Assembly: GCA_022818135.1 (NCBI GenBank)
Contig: JAFMSR010000012.1
Coordinates: 10,821,083-10,885,082 of the forward strand
Origin: Saxidomus purpurata
Lineage: Eukaryota; Mollusca; Bivalvia; Venerida; Veneridae
DNA length: 64,000 nt
Direction: 5' to 3'
Part shown: piece by piece, positions 40,401 through 55,000 of the stretch
How the letters are laid out: each line of letters starts with the position of its first letter
Numbering within the stretch: the stretch's first letter is position 1
Translations under genes and position numbers: made by a program
Notes under the pieces: model-generated
What the model saw: only the letters and a program-made list of their open reading frames with translations
What the model was told of the DNA's origin: nothing
The model's database searches: none

Positions 40401-43400
40401 CCATTTCCAATCCAGATAGTATATATACGTCCCAGATTGTATATACGATGCCTGTTTTCATTTGGCGTTTAACTGAAACAAAGTTAAAACAGCAATATTA
40501 TAAAATGTTCTACGCTATGTTCCATTAAGATGATTCTCGGAATATACAATATTAATCCTGCCTCTATCCACACAAAATGTTTGTAAACTAAACAACGCAC
40601 ATTTTCACAATTACTGAAAAGTCTCCTTATTTAAAAGTGCATACCGGCCAATACGTTAACTTTGACAACCTGTCAGTTTATTGCTGTAGACCAGTCTGAT
40701 AACAAGAAATGTAAACCAGTCCGATAAACATAGAAAGTGCATTCTGACCAGTTAGTAAACTTTGGTTACCTGTCACTGTATTGCTCTAGTAAACTTTGGT
40801 TACCTGTCACTGTATTGCTCTAACATGACATGTCTGATTAAAATAGACTATCAGTGACTGCACAGTGATACATCTATTCAAAAAACAAACTGAAGTGCGA
40901 ATATAGATTTTAAATTATAAAAATTGAGTCATAGTAACGTAATGGACCCACTTTAAGCGATACTGGAAGATACCGATACTGGTTTTAATACTGGCCGAAC
41001 AATAAAAACTTTTCAATACTATTAAGCGTTACATAAGCATATAAAATAATTTGACCTTTACATGGATAAAAGATAGAAATATCAACTAACCTATTCTTTA
41101 TCGTACCTTCCTAGGTGATTTTCATTCATTTCATAACATTTTGTTCAAAGAACTGTACACTACTTCATTGACATGTTACATTTTCCAACCACGTTTTAAA
41201 CATTCAAACAAGTAGAATCTAATAGCATATTTAATAAAATAGTCAATAACCAAAGTTAAACATATCAGACAGGTGCCATTTGGTGCTTCTAGAATCATAA
41301 TGTCATGTGACAGAACTGATTCTGAATCGAACTATTCTTGTTTCGGGATAAGCTAAGCTCTTTAGAAAGGAGATAATAAAAAAGGTCAAAACTGTTTTTA
41401 AAGATTACAGCACTAGTGATAAAATATATCAATCCAGCAGTATGAAAATATGCACTTAATCTTCTGTCCACATACCTACACGTGACTACAGAAATTCTGC
41501 TTGAAATCCAGAATTAAAGAAACTAGTTCCGAGATGTAAAAAGGCTTAATCGTACACATCAGAAGGGCTTCTATAGAGGAATCAGTCCCAATTCAGAACT
41601 ACCTAATCACACACGTTTATCACCGCATTATCACTTACATTAATAAATGGAGTTTTGAATAAACATCATAAGAATGAGTAAAGGAGTAAGATATGTTGCC
41701 TAAAAGTAATAGTCACCTTTTAAAAGATATCAATTATTTCTAATGTAAATAAAGTCTAAAAATAATCAAATTTATTAGTGATGAATTAACATTAAATATG
41801 TTGTGATCACAGGTACTTGACACATATACTTTTTATCTCGACTTTCAAAGAAAAGGGGAGCTATCCTACTCTGGTCGGTGTCCATGTTGGTGCCACACCT
41901 TGGTTAAGTTTTTAGTACCACCCCACTTTATTTCAAAACCATAAGTGGTATTGCTTTGAAATTTGCCATACTTGTTTACCATCATAACCCCCATCAACAG
42001 ACAATAGTACATAACTCTGTCAAGGTTTTTGTCAGAATTATGGCCCTTTTTTGACATAGAAAGTGCATTGAGCTTGGTGAAGTTTTTTGTACCACCCCAC
42101 TTTATTTAGAAACCATTACAGATATTGCTATGAAACTTACCATACCTATTTACCATCATTACCTCCATCCACAGACAAGTCTGAAAAGGTTTTTGAATGA
42201 ATTATGCCCTTTTTTACTTAGAAAATACATTGAAGAGGGGTAAAATCCACTTATTGAAATATTGTTTTGAAAGTCGGAATACTTGATTGCATCATTACCC
42301 CTATCTTTAACTTTGTCAAGGATTTTATTTGAATTATGGCTGTTTTAGACTTAGAAACAAAGTTAACATTTTCATTCTTGTCTACTTGTTGAGTTAACCA
42401 TTTGAGACACTACTTTGATACAGTATTATAAAATTTAAATAAACTGTTCATAAACAAAAGAATCTATGTATTTTTTCTTATGCATTTTTAGCCGTACAAT
42501 CAGACACATGCTGGGATGGTACCAACGCTGTTGACTACACAGGAACATTAGCTACAACTTCATCCGGGCTCACATGCCAATCATGGGCAGACGACAGTCC
42601 TCATATACACACCTTCCATGGCAGTTCTTTGATATTTCCCTATGATGGTGATGATGTGGCAGCTGCCAATTTTTGCCGTGATCCAGACGGGACGTCTGGA
42701 ACTGCCGGACCGTGGTGTTTTACGATGGACCCGAGTGCCAGATTTGAGTCTTGTAATGTATCATTGTGTTACAGTAAGTAAATCAGAAAAGGGCTTCTCT
42801 CAACTAAAAGTAGTCTAGAAATACTCACACTTGCTATGAAAGAAAAGAAAATTTTCAATTTAATGGAAAAAAGCTATAATAACAAAATGCTTTATTCTGT
42901 ATATAGATAAGGTTGTCTGTGATAAAAACGGGAAACAGAATGTTTTCTCATTGCATATATTCTTAAACACAGATTTGAATATAAATTTGATCTTTAACAG
43001 GCAACTATGTATAGTCATTTCAGCCTTTGATTAGTCATGAAGACATTTCAGTCATTGATAATGTGAAAGACATTGATATTTTGGAATTTGTTTTGTTACA
43101 TTTGTCCAATTACTACCTGTGTTTACTTTTCAAGATTTACCCTGTACAGCAGGAGGACAGATAGCTGGACAGAGTAACCCATCAAACTTTACGACCTTCC
43201 TGGATACTTATACGGGTTTGCATATATTTAATTTCTACTCAATCAGAAGCTAGGGTCTTTTGTAATAGAATTCTATGAAAATGATCAAACTACTTGTATA
43301 TATTGATGTCGATATAGCAGAAAATACCATGCAAACTTACTATTAACAATTATAGTGTAGCCAGTATTGAAGAGTAAATGTATATTTATACAGCTAGCAT

Positions 43401-46400
43401 GTTTGTATGTTCTTTCTTACCAGTGTTTCAAGAAGAAAAAATCACAAAGTTTGAGCTTTCAAGTAAAATTTTGAAGTTGGGCATGAAAGCCATAAAGTCT
43501 GTTAAGTAATAAAATAATGATAACAAATTCTAACATTTGCGAAACATTCCTACAAGCCACAAGCTCCTGTCATATTGCATGGTGAAAATCACAGACCTAG
43601 CAGAATTAAGACATTTCTTTGCAGTGCTGTAAGTTGGGAATATTTTGAGTGACAAAAAATCTCGCAACTACATTCCAGACAGACTTGTAAGCAAAATTAT
43701 AAATTCACTAAAGGAAAATAAGTATGTCAGGGGGAGATGAATTTTTTTCCTCTTGCTGTCTGTCTGTCGGTCTACTTCTGTGACTTGTCAGCTCTACATC
43801 TCCTAAACCTTAAGTTGGATTTTCATCAGACTTAGTAGGAAGCATCGGTATGAAGTCTAGTTGTGCATTTTGTAATTTGGGATCAAATTGTAAAATGTCA
43901 AGGTCACTAGGGCCTGAAAATTGAAAATCTTGTCTGCTTTTCATCTCCATAGCCCCTTTTAGATTTGCATCAAACTTGATGAAAAGCATCAGTATAAAAT
44001 GTTACAAAGTCATTCATATTTCAATTTTGGATCATATGGTAAAATATCAAGGTAACAGGAGCCTGTAATTTGATAGTCTTGTCCACCCTTCATCTCCAAA
44101 ACTTGTGGGGGGATTTTCAGCAAAATTGGTCCGAAGCATCGGTAGGATTTGTAGTTGCCCATATTATAATATGTCCAATGGACAAAGGTCAAGGTTACAG
44201 GGAGCTGAAAGTTGAAAATCTTGTCTGCTCTTAATCTCAAACTCCAAAATTGGATTTCCATCAAATGTCTGAAAGCACTGATGTGAAGTTTTGTTCTGCA
44301 TATTGTAATTTGTGGGTCATACATGTATGGTCAAAGGTCAAACTCACCGAGTCTTGTAAATGGAAAATCGTGTCTCTACAAAACCCCTGCTGTGTTGGAT
44401 TTTTATCAAACAAGAAGGAAGTGTATTTGTGCATATTTATATTCATGTGTCACTTTGGGAATGTTTACCTCAGTGAGATTTTCTTTCGGGTGGAGGGACA
44501 GGGGCACGTGGAGACATGTTTCTTTATTTTGAAAAACAATTTTAGTTATTTTATCATTATATCTATGTGAAACGGACCTTTAGCTGAACTTACTGAGGCA
44601 ATCATGAAAACAAGTAAGATCAATTAATTGAAAATTACCCAGTTTACAGTATGATAAAAGTAACAGCATTTTTTTCTTCTCTTTTTTTTCTTTCTCTTTT
44701 TCTTTCTTTTTTTTCTAATATCATCATACAATAGAGCAAGAAGGTTAATAACCTGAATTATTTTTTCATCGGTTTTGAGTTATATTTACTTTATTTATGC
44801 AGCAGCATTACAAGTAATCTCAGTGTGAATTGTCTTATATCGAAAAAAGAACAAAACAAGTTGGCGATACTTTCTGTTGTTGTTTTACATTCTTTGCTAA
44901 AAAGATGGAAAATAAGAACATCAAAGGTAATATTACCTAATAACAGCATATTTTGACTCAGATGAATATTTTTTCTGTCTGGCAAATGACATACATTACT
45001 TTATGTTTATAGGTATAAATTATCTTCAAAAGAATGTTTCGCCTTATGGCTTTACTTGTTGCGGAACTATAAGGCAATGGCGTGTGTACATACAAAATTC
45101 TGGAACCATACGATTTCAAGCATGGAGAAAGGACACTGGAACAGGCGACTACCTTCTACTCGGAGAAAATGTTTATTCTTACGCATCTGGTAACAAATTT
45201 GTTAGACAAAATCTTATGTCTATAGGCTTAGGCACTACATTGCAGGAACAACAAGCCATATTAGATTGTGGTGTAGATTTACCTCGTGAAGCTGTCATAG
45301 GTTTTGCTAAAGGATCAAAGGGTCCTGGGTTTGAACCCCATTGGTGCCATGCAGATAGTGTCATTGTGCAAGACACATTAAGTTCACATTGTCTCTAATC
45401 TCTTCCAGGCTGATTCCATTTGGATTGAGTCTTGAGAGTAGTTTAATTTAGGAGCCGAGCCAGATAAACTTTCTCCATCCACGCTCCCAAACTATTATTC
45501 TATTTATCCTGTCATTCTTTCTTACATTGAAAACACACCTAGAAATGTCTGATTTTATTGTGAAACTAGTGTTAACATAAGTAAAGAATATGCGGACTTG
45601 ACACACGCAGACAAAAAGTAGTTCTCATTTCAAATTTTATTTATGTCAGAATATTGTGCATAACGAAGAACTATAACATGTTAATCATAATACCGCAGGT
45701 AAATCTGATTGATCAAGAACCTTTGTACATGAAACTGTTTACACTAAGTGGAGCCTCATCATGTTTGCCTTTTCTGATTGTGTAAACTTTGTTTACGTTC
45801 AAAACAAAATGGCCGCCGTGCAACCGTAGCTATTTTCTCAACGACGTTTGTAGGCACTGCACACGTTTTTCGGAAAATTAATTCAAATTCAGAGACCTTA
45901 AAACTTACATTCATGCTATTTTTACATTTCTTTCTTCCCAGACAAAACGGGTTATGAGCATAAGATCTCATTTCAGTCGATCAAGCTCCTTTTCCATGAA
46001 TGATTGAATTCCAGTTATTTTAATGAAAACACTGTCACTGACATTAATAAGTACTCTTCAAATGAATAGTTTTCCTTTCTGCAACTAATTGCTGCTGACA
46101 GGACATTCATGCACAAATTCAGCCTCTGTAATGACGAAATGAAATACCGCCAGATCAAAGGAAAATCTGAAAACAAATGTCCTTTTCTATCCTGTTTATG
46201 CACGGTTTCAATTGTCTTACTCAAATAAAGTTAAGTCCTTCTTTAATGAAACGCTGTTTATCCTTATTTGTGACACATGAATTAGCCGAAGTAATAAATT
46301 GAAACTGGGAAATCTTTCAATTCAATACACTGGTACAAATAATGGCTACCAAAACATTACTGCCTCGGTGACGTAGACTTGAACTTATGACGTAATAAAA

Positions 46401-49400
46401 TCGAAATAGGAACAGTTTAACGGAAATTATTTATTATGTGACTGCAAATAATACAAAATTTCATACTTGACTAGTGAAGAGCTTTGCTTTTGAGTGGAAA
46501 ACAAGCCACACGATTATTTTTCTTTCAATTAAGTAGTCCGGCAATCACACACAAGTCACGTGGTCAACTGCCGAATATCAAAAAATTTGTTATCGGGTCA
46601 ATAATGCAGCAAGTGACAGGATAAAATGTTATGATGGACCTTTGTAAGAAGTCGCTGAACAAAAATTTGCAAAGGTTTATATCTTGTTAATTATGCCGGT
46701 ACATTGTATTTAGGATGTGATGTAAACATATACATTTTTTAAGGTATTTAAAATCACTAATCTTTAGTAAAATAGTCAAACTTCTGCTGAGTCACTAGAT
46801 GTAGAAGTCAGAAATCACTCACAAATGTTCTTCATGAAGCACTGACATATTTTTATCTGATTTTTCAGGTGATAGTAATGCCCAGCATGATGAAACGGTG
46901 CCACAGAGTGAAAGAATATCAGTACAGGAAGGTGATTTGCTTGGATGGTAGGAATTAGTTTCATTATAACCCCGAAACGAAGATAAGGGTGGTGTATAGT
47001 TGGTCGGTCGGGCGGGCGGGCGGACTGTCCGTTGCATTTTCCTGGTCCCGAGAATAACTTGAAAACTATTAGTTGGAATTCAATACAACTTCATACAATG
47101 GTTAAGCACATTGAGAGGAAGTGCAGTGCACAAGAACCATCTTGACTAATTACAGAGTTATTGCCCTTTGTTACTTTTCCTTGTCCAGAGCATAACTTGA
47201 AAACTACTGGTTGGAATTCAATACAATTTCATACAATGGTCAAGCACAATGAGAGGAAGTGCAGTGTACAAGAACCATAACTCTATCTTGAAAAATTACA
47301 GAGTCATTGCCAAGAACAATATCTCTTTTCCGGGTTTTGTGATTTGGTCATTTTTGACAGAATTATGGCCCTTTGTTTTTTTTCACATGTAATTCTTCTG
47401 TGCGCAACTCCTTCTACACTTCTCAAAGGATTTCAACCAAACTTTCACAGAATTGTTGTCACCAAGTGCCCTGGCGCATATTGTCGGGGTTTTGTGATTT
47501 GATCATTTTTGACAGAATTATGGGCCTTTGTTTTTTTCCACATAATGTAATATATATAGAGAAATACTCTTCTGTGTGCAACTCCTACATATCTCAAGGG
47601 ATTTCAAACAAACTTTCACAGAACTATAATTGTGAACTAAAGAATTTTGAATATATAATGTTCTGCCCCTGGTCGTCCGTCCGTTAGCAATTTTGTGTCT
47701 CCTTATTTAAGTATATATAAAAGGGAGAATACTCTGTTATTATAAAAGGGAGAATACTCTGTGATTACTGTCTATTTTTAGAATAGATTACCAGTCCTGT
47801 ATACTTTGGAGTATTCTGTTACAGTAATATGACAAAATTTCTCATGAGACCAGCGGTTCAAACCCCACACAGAGCAAGTTTTTTTTTCTTTTTTTTTTTT
47901 TTCTAATTTTTGCCTGAATTATGGCCCTTTGCTTTTTTTTCCACATATGTTATATATAGAAGAATACTGTCACGTGCCCACTTCCTCCTACATTTCTCAA
48001 GATATTTAAACCAAACTCTCACACAACTGTTGTCATCAAGTGCCCTCGTGCATATTGTCTGGGTTTTGTGTTTGGATCAATTTTGCCTGAATTATGGCCC
48101 TTTGCTTTTTTTACACATGTAATATATAGAAGAAGACCTTTGTTTCTTTTTCACATTATGTATATCTACTGACTTTAAAACACATTTGCGCTCGGCCAGC
48201 AGACTGGAAAATGAAAACCTGGTTTTGTGACAATTTCCTGTCACTTGTTTGTTTTTTTTGCAAGGTATTCTGTTACTATGAACTTCCCCAGTTTATAAAG
48301 CAGTCTTTCGGGGATATTAATCACATTTAGTGATAGGTCTAGTTTTATTTAATCAAGCAAGACCCAATTTCTTTTTATCCTTTGTGCTAATTTCCCCTAT
48401 AACACCTTGGGTCAAAATTAGGCGTGTTTGTGAAATTTTCTTGTCAAAAACTGCAAGGCCCATGACGTGATGAAATTGGAACCACATTTTAATTTTGCAA
48501 ACAGATTTCAATGCTTACTTTGTTTGACCTTTAACCTGAAGACTTACTTTCTATGTTTCGAGGCTACAGTTATGAATTTAGTGCATAACATGGAATCAAA
48601 TTTAAATATTACACTGGGATGACCTTTATTTTAACCTTTTCACTAACTTTTTTGTCTGTGAACCTATGGTCATGAAATGTGGACCATGTGTGCAGTTTTG
48701 TAAACAAGTTTTAATGTTATTCTTTTTTATCACATCTATTTCAATGATGACCTTGAATTTGATGTGTTTACCACTGTTTAAATAACACATAGCCTTAACA
48801 TAGACTTGAAATACTTTTACTTTGTTTTCTGCAACGTTTTTGTTGAGCTATTAACGGTACTTCGGTGAGCAATACAGGGCCATCATGTGATTCTTTACTG
48901 ACTACATAACAACACATGCCAAAGTTAATCAACTGACTGGAGGGTGTCATCTTTGATTTCATACTTTTTAAACGATAGAATCATTGAAATTACATAGAAA
49001 TGCCCTATGAGAAATTTTTGGTAGGCTAAAACTTGAAAGTCATTACAAATGTATTTCCAAGAGTATCTGGAGTATTCTGGACTGCTGACATTTCTCTCCA
49101 ATGACTTATTGCCTACAGCGAGTATACATTTTTAACCAGGTTTTCCGAAGGAAAAATCCTGGTTATTAGATTGGGGTATGTCGGCGGGCGGGCGTAAACA
49201 ATTTCTTCTGTGCGCAACTCCTCCTACATTTCTCAACGGATTTCAACCAAACTTTCACAGAAGTATTGTCATGAAGTGCCCTGGCGCATATTGTCGGGTT
49301 TTGTGATTTGGTCATTTTTGACAGAGTTATGGCCCTTTGTTTTTTTTCACATGTAATTCTTCTAGGCGCAACTCCTCCTACATTTCTCAACTGATTTCAA

Positions 49401-51997
49401 CCAAACTTTCACAGAAGTATTGTCATGAAGTGCCCTGGCGCATATATTCCGGGTTGTGTGATTTGGTCATTTTTGACAGAATTATGGCCCTTTGTTTTTT
49501 TTCACATGTAATTCTTCTGTGCGCAACTCCTTCTACACTTCTCAAGGGATTTCAACCAAACTTTCACAGAATTGTTGTCACCAAGTGCCCTGGCGCATAT
49601 TGTCGGGGTTTTGTGATTTGATCATTTTTGACAGAATTATGGGCCTTTGTTTTTTTCCACATAATGTAATATATATAGAGAAATACTCTTCTGTGTGCAA
49701 CTCCTACATTTCTCAAGGGATTTCAACCAAACTTTCACAGAACTATAATTGTGAACTAAAGAATTTTGAATATATAATGTTCTGCCCCTGGTCGTCCGTC
49801 CGTCCGTCCGTTAGCAATTTTGTGTCTCCTTATTTAAGTATATATAAAAGGGAGAATACTCTGTTATTATAAAAGGGAGAATACTCTGTTATTACTGTCT
49901 ATTTTTAGAATAGATTACCAGTCCTGTATACTTTGGAGTATTCTGTTACAGTAAGATGACAAAATTTCTCATGAGACCAGCGGTTCAAACCCCACACAGA
50001 GCAAGGCCCTTTGCTTTTTTTCCACATATGTTATATATAGAAGAATACATTTGCGCTCGGCCAGCAGACTGGAAAATGAAAACCTGGTTTTGTGACAATT
50101 TCCTGTCACTTGTGTTTCCTTATTTAGGTATACTGTTGCATCAGATATGGTATCATTCAGTATCGGAACAACCACTCAGACAGCCTTGCTATCAACAACT
50201 GCACCCTCTATTGGGAGTAACGTTAACTTTACTGCAGCACTGATTGGAAATTCTCGAGACTATGCCATTGGAGCGGAGCTTACTGCTAGTGAGTATGACA
50301 AAACTGGGAAACAGACTCGCATAGTATCGTATATTACAAAAAATACAAAACAATGGATCCTCTGAAAAATAAGACAAGTTTGTTTGAGTATCCATATCAA
50401 CACATATACATGTAATATGTTATGAGTGACCACTGTCCCCTCCACCATGAGTCCCCTTCCCAGAAATTTCACAAATATGGGTCAATTATAAAAACTTAAA
50501 AGCAGTTTTGAAATAGTTTACCCTCTGAAGCTCGTAAATTGAACGCAACTACAATTAATATGTCTGATGGCTCAAAGTTATCAAATTGGGGTAATTGATT
50601 GGAGTAGCAACAAGAATCTTATAGTCACTAGTCCTAGTTGCATAATTAGGTCCTCAGGTCTAGGTCCAGATGCTTTTCAGTAACACCAACATGCTGGAAA
50701 TGGAATGATTTGTACTCGTGGGTGTGTGCTAAAATTTCCATAGCCAAGCAGGAAGTCTTGAGATTTGATACATGTTTATACATGTATAGTATGATAGGCT
50801 GATTCCTTTCATCATCATTAGACAGTTTATAGTCCCAGCTGACTTATGAGCCATGATTCAGACTGCCTAGAATCGTTTGACTCATTTGCCTTAAAATGAA
50901 TCTGCAGTAAATTCTTGTTTGTCTCATTGTGTAAATAATGATGTCAAATACGACTTCTTTGAATAATACTCAGTTATGGATATGACATTTGCATTTTACA
51001 TAACTGATATTTGTATTTCCAGCAATTGCCTATTGGCTAGGTAGTTCATGATTTATTACCAGTAGATGAATTGAATTCTGATTAAACTACCTTGGTGTTG
51101 ACATTGTTTTAATTATCTAACAGGTTTGGCTCCATACTTTGACAACACCATAACTTCTATCAGCGTGTCAATGGCTGAAGCCATAGGCAACACTGTGCAC
51201 ACATTTACAGTCTCCGATGATGATGTTGATGACATAAGTACTCTGACAATTTCACTAGCAACAAATACCTACTTTGACATTAGTGGAAAAGGTAAATATC
51301 TGTAGGTAAGCTGAAAAATCTGCTGAAAAGTCTTGAATGTTTACGGCACTTTAAAAAGGTATTTGAGTATTAAATTGTGTGTCGGACATTTTTTTATAAT
51401 ATTTTGAAGCCTCATACAATGCGTATTCAGCGGAGCATTAACAAAGAAAATGAATTTTTGCTCTTCAATAAAGGTTGGTCACCATTTTCTAGTAAAAAGC
51501 TTTTCTTTAACTATTCACATGTTAATAATGGTTCAAGTCAATAAAAAACTTGATTAAGTAGGTGCCAGCTCATAAAATTGTCCTTGTGGCCTGAACAACT
51601 CTAGTACCTTCAGCGCTTTGATTTTTCAGATCTGATCGTGAAATCCAGCCTCGCTGCTGGAACAGAAACATTACAGTTATCTGTGGCAGACCAGTGCTCA
51701 CAGAGCAGTACCACAACATTGACCGTGACAATAACTCTAGCGGTAAGTTTTATCAAGATTGCATTGGGAATGTCATTCTGTATTTTCTACAAGAAAGACT
51801 GATTGTCATAATATTTCAATGTCAAGATTGAAGATGACTTTGTGTGTTGGATCCTATTTGTGTTAAGTTCGAAATATTGAGAAAGTATTTCACTGAAAAT
51901 AAGCCTAACCCTTCTGACCATAAGGGGGGGGCCCCCCCCCCCCCCCACACACCCCCCCCCCCCCCCCCCCCCCCCCCACAAAAAAAACACATTTTTT

Positions 51998-52028
<31 letters not shown>

Positions 52029-55000
52029 AAAAAAGGGGGAAAACCCCCCGGGGAGCATATTTTTGGCAAGGGGGAACACTGTTGGTCAATGATTGTGTAA
52101 CTCATGCTTCACAGTACATGTACTTAACGGATCACTAAATATACTGTGCACAAGTTCTTGATTGTCCAGGTAAAATAGAGTAAGAATAAAACAATACACA
52201 GAGCTTGACATTACTGTTATATCTGCAGGTTGTGTCAATCACAAGTTTGCCAGCAACAGCCAACGTGTCTGAGTCTATTACAGCGGAGACTTTAGTTCAC
52301 ACACTGACCATAAGCCCGTCAGGAACTTATACATGCACCCTAGATGCTTATGAACCTACCAGAGCCGAGGGCAACCCGTTTATTTCAAAGACTAACGTAA
52401 CCTCTGGTGGTAAGTTCAGTGAGTTGTTCTCTTTGTGCGAGAAAATTTCAATAGTGGTCTTGTACAGATCCTTTTCAGGAACCTTGATACGGTAAACGGT
52501 ACGCCAGTATACTATAAAATAACTGAAATGCTGTAAACAAGTATTGAATCCAAAAGAAAAAAGTCAGTTTATTTGACTAAGGGAGATAATCAACTATACT
52601 TTTTTTCCCATCCTACAACTAGGAAGGTAGCTACAATTGAGTAAGTAGATTACTTGAAATGCTTCTATTAAAATTTAACGTATCATGTATACATGTTTAC
52701 TTCATTCATTACAAGGCACAGGTAGTTAATCATATAGACTCGTATGAGTAGGAAGGTAGTAACAACTGAGTAGGTAACTAAAATAGTGAATTTCATTAAA
52801 AGATTACTTGAAATGAAGTATGATTATTTATTTCTAGACAACATACTTTAACTTCTTATCTATTCTTACATTTATTTTGATAAATCTATGTAACCTATTG
52901 AAACCTGTGACAGCATGCTTTTAAAAACCTTTACATTTCATGCTTTTTTTTCCAATAGAAAATGGTGTATATCTGAAAAACGCGGCAAATATACGGTACA
53001 ATGTTTCAACGAGTTACAACGTTACCGTCACATGTTCGAACGCAGATCCTTCTAGTGACACCAACTATCTCATCATTAACGTAGATCCAAACAGCCAGCC
53101 AGTCTTTACAAGTTTCCTGTGTAAGTTTGTTCTTTGTGCCTCAATTAAATGTATTTTTACATTGACTCTTTGATTTTTACTTTTCCATTTAGGAGTATGT
53201 TTTGATGCAGTTTTGTTTAAAGGTTACAACCATAAATATTGTCTAGGTATTGTAGCATATTATGATGTTAAGGAGACTAATAAAGGTGTTAATTATCTTG
53301 ACTTGCTTTCTGAAGGGGCATAAACATGACATACTCCTGAAAAGGTGAAAAATTCTTGGAAATGGAAAATGAAAAGTACTTTAAGGGAGGGAGGGTGGAA
53401 GTTAAACTAAGATACTCGTTAGGGGACACAAGGCAGAACTTAACCAACACAGATCATTTATTTTGAATTTTCAGCTTCAGTGACGATTGATACAGCCACA
53501 ACCAACATTAACGATGTTGTATATAATGCAACAGTAACTGATGATGATCCAATAACAATGTCCCTAACCACTGACCCATCTCCATCACCATTTACCATCA
53601 ATAACGGTATGCAATTATAGAAATACATATTGCCTTTGCACAAAAAAAAAGTTAAATATTTATATAGATAACTTTTGTATAAATATAAACTTGAGTTGTG
53701 TTATGCATCTTTAATCTTTATGTTGCCAAGAGTTAGAAATTAGGACCTTCTCCACAGTACAGGTGTTTCCCTTTGCCCAATGTGTTTTCCAGTAATATTT
53801 CAATAATATATGCTTTGCAAACATTACGATGTTATTAAATTTCTTTTGTTAAACTGCTTTTGAAAATAAGTCTGCCAAACATTTCTTGCAGTGAAATGTT
53901 TTTCAGATACAAGCAACCAGACGTATGTTTAAACCAAAAGAGGTTTTAAGTCGAAAGGTATTGAGAAACATTAAGTGTTTCATAAATCTACAATGTATTA
54001 ATCCATAAAATACAAAAGTAAACTAAAGTTCTTTGATTTGCTACTTCAGATGGTGAAATAAGAATAACAACAGACCCAAGCCTCCTCACTGAGGCAGCAT
54101 ACACGTTCATCCTAACAGCAGACGACGGATTCAATGCAGTGACAGCATCAAACGTTTCAGTCACCATAACAAGTATGTTTTGGTAACATGTCATATATCG
54201 ATGGCTCAGTTTTTTGTTTCCACAAATCGATTTTCAGTAAGACAGAGGAAATACCATACAATATAGATCTAGTAATATGTGTTAATGAATATAGATTGAG
54301 GAATCCTAAATCATTATACCGATACAAACAGTTTTAAGGGAGGGCGGGTCGTATATAGGAGTCACCTTGTCAGTCAGTTAGGTGGATGGTTGTTTCAGGC
54401 AGTCTAGTTTCGTGTCTGTTCCTTATCACCTAAACCTTTAAGGATCTGATGGAAACTTTGGTCAGATTTCATCTATATGACGTGCAGAACCCAGTCACCT
54501 AAATGCCAAGTCAAACTTGGGGGTCATTGATTTTTTGTGTCCGCTCCATAATTCTTGAACCCTTGAAGAGTTTTCATTTAAGTTTGGCCAAATGTTCATC
54601 TCATCAGGATGATGTGCAGAACCCATGTCCGAACCCCACTTGGCCAAGGTTAAGGTCACACTAAGTGGTCATCTATTTTATTTGTGTGGATTATATCGTC
54701 TTGAAGGATTTTCATTTTATTTGTGTGGATTGTATCGCCTTGGAAGGATTTTCATGAAAGTTTGGTTAATTGTTCATCTTGTCAAGATGTTCTGCAGAAC
54801 CCATGTTTTAATCTGATCAGCTCAAAGTCAGGGTCATTCATATTTCGTGTCCATTTCTCATCTCCTTAATCCCTCGAAGGACCTTATTGAAAGTTGGGAC
54901 AAATGTTCATCTTATGAAGACAATGTGCAGAACACATGTTCCAACCTTACGGCTTAAGGTCACACTAAGGATGCAAATGTCATGATAATGACATAATTGT

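Noticed and set aside
44010..44570. Overlapping frames of about 60-106 residues on both strands
   Set aside because: They fall in the 145-bp degenerate tandem array and differ from unit to unit.
45190..45398. Continuation of the open frame past the exon ending at 45189
   Set aside because: A good gtaac donor at 45190 joins in phase to 46869, restoring the domain; the extension holds a SINE-like T arm and stops.
47860..47878. gcggttcaaaccccac resembling a tRNA B box
   Set aside because: No matching A box or foldable tRNA body; retained only as part of the duplication description.
47373..49872. Similar frames beginning MFFFTCNSS in three places
   Set aside because: They are translations of the duplicated intronic repeat, with no splice context and a microsatellite inside.
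51787..52105. Proline- and glycine-rich open frames
   Set aside because: Produced by the homopolymer G/C tract inside an intron, likely an artefact.
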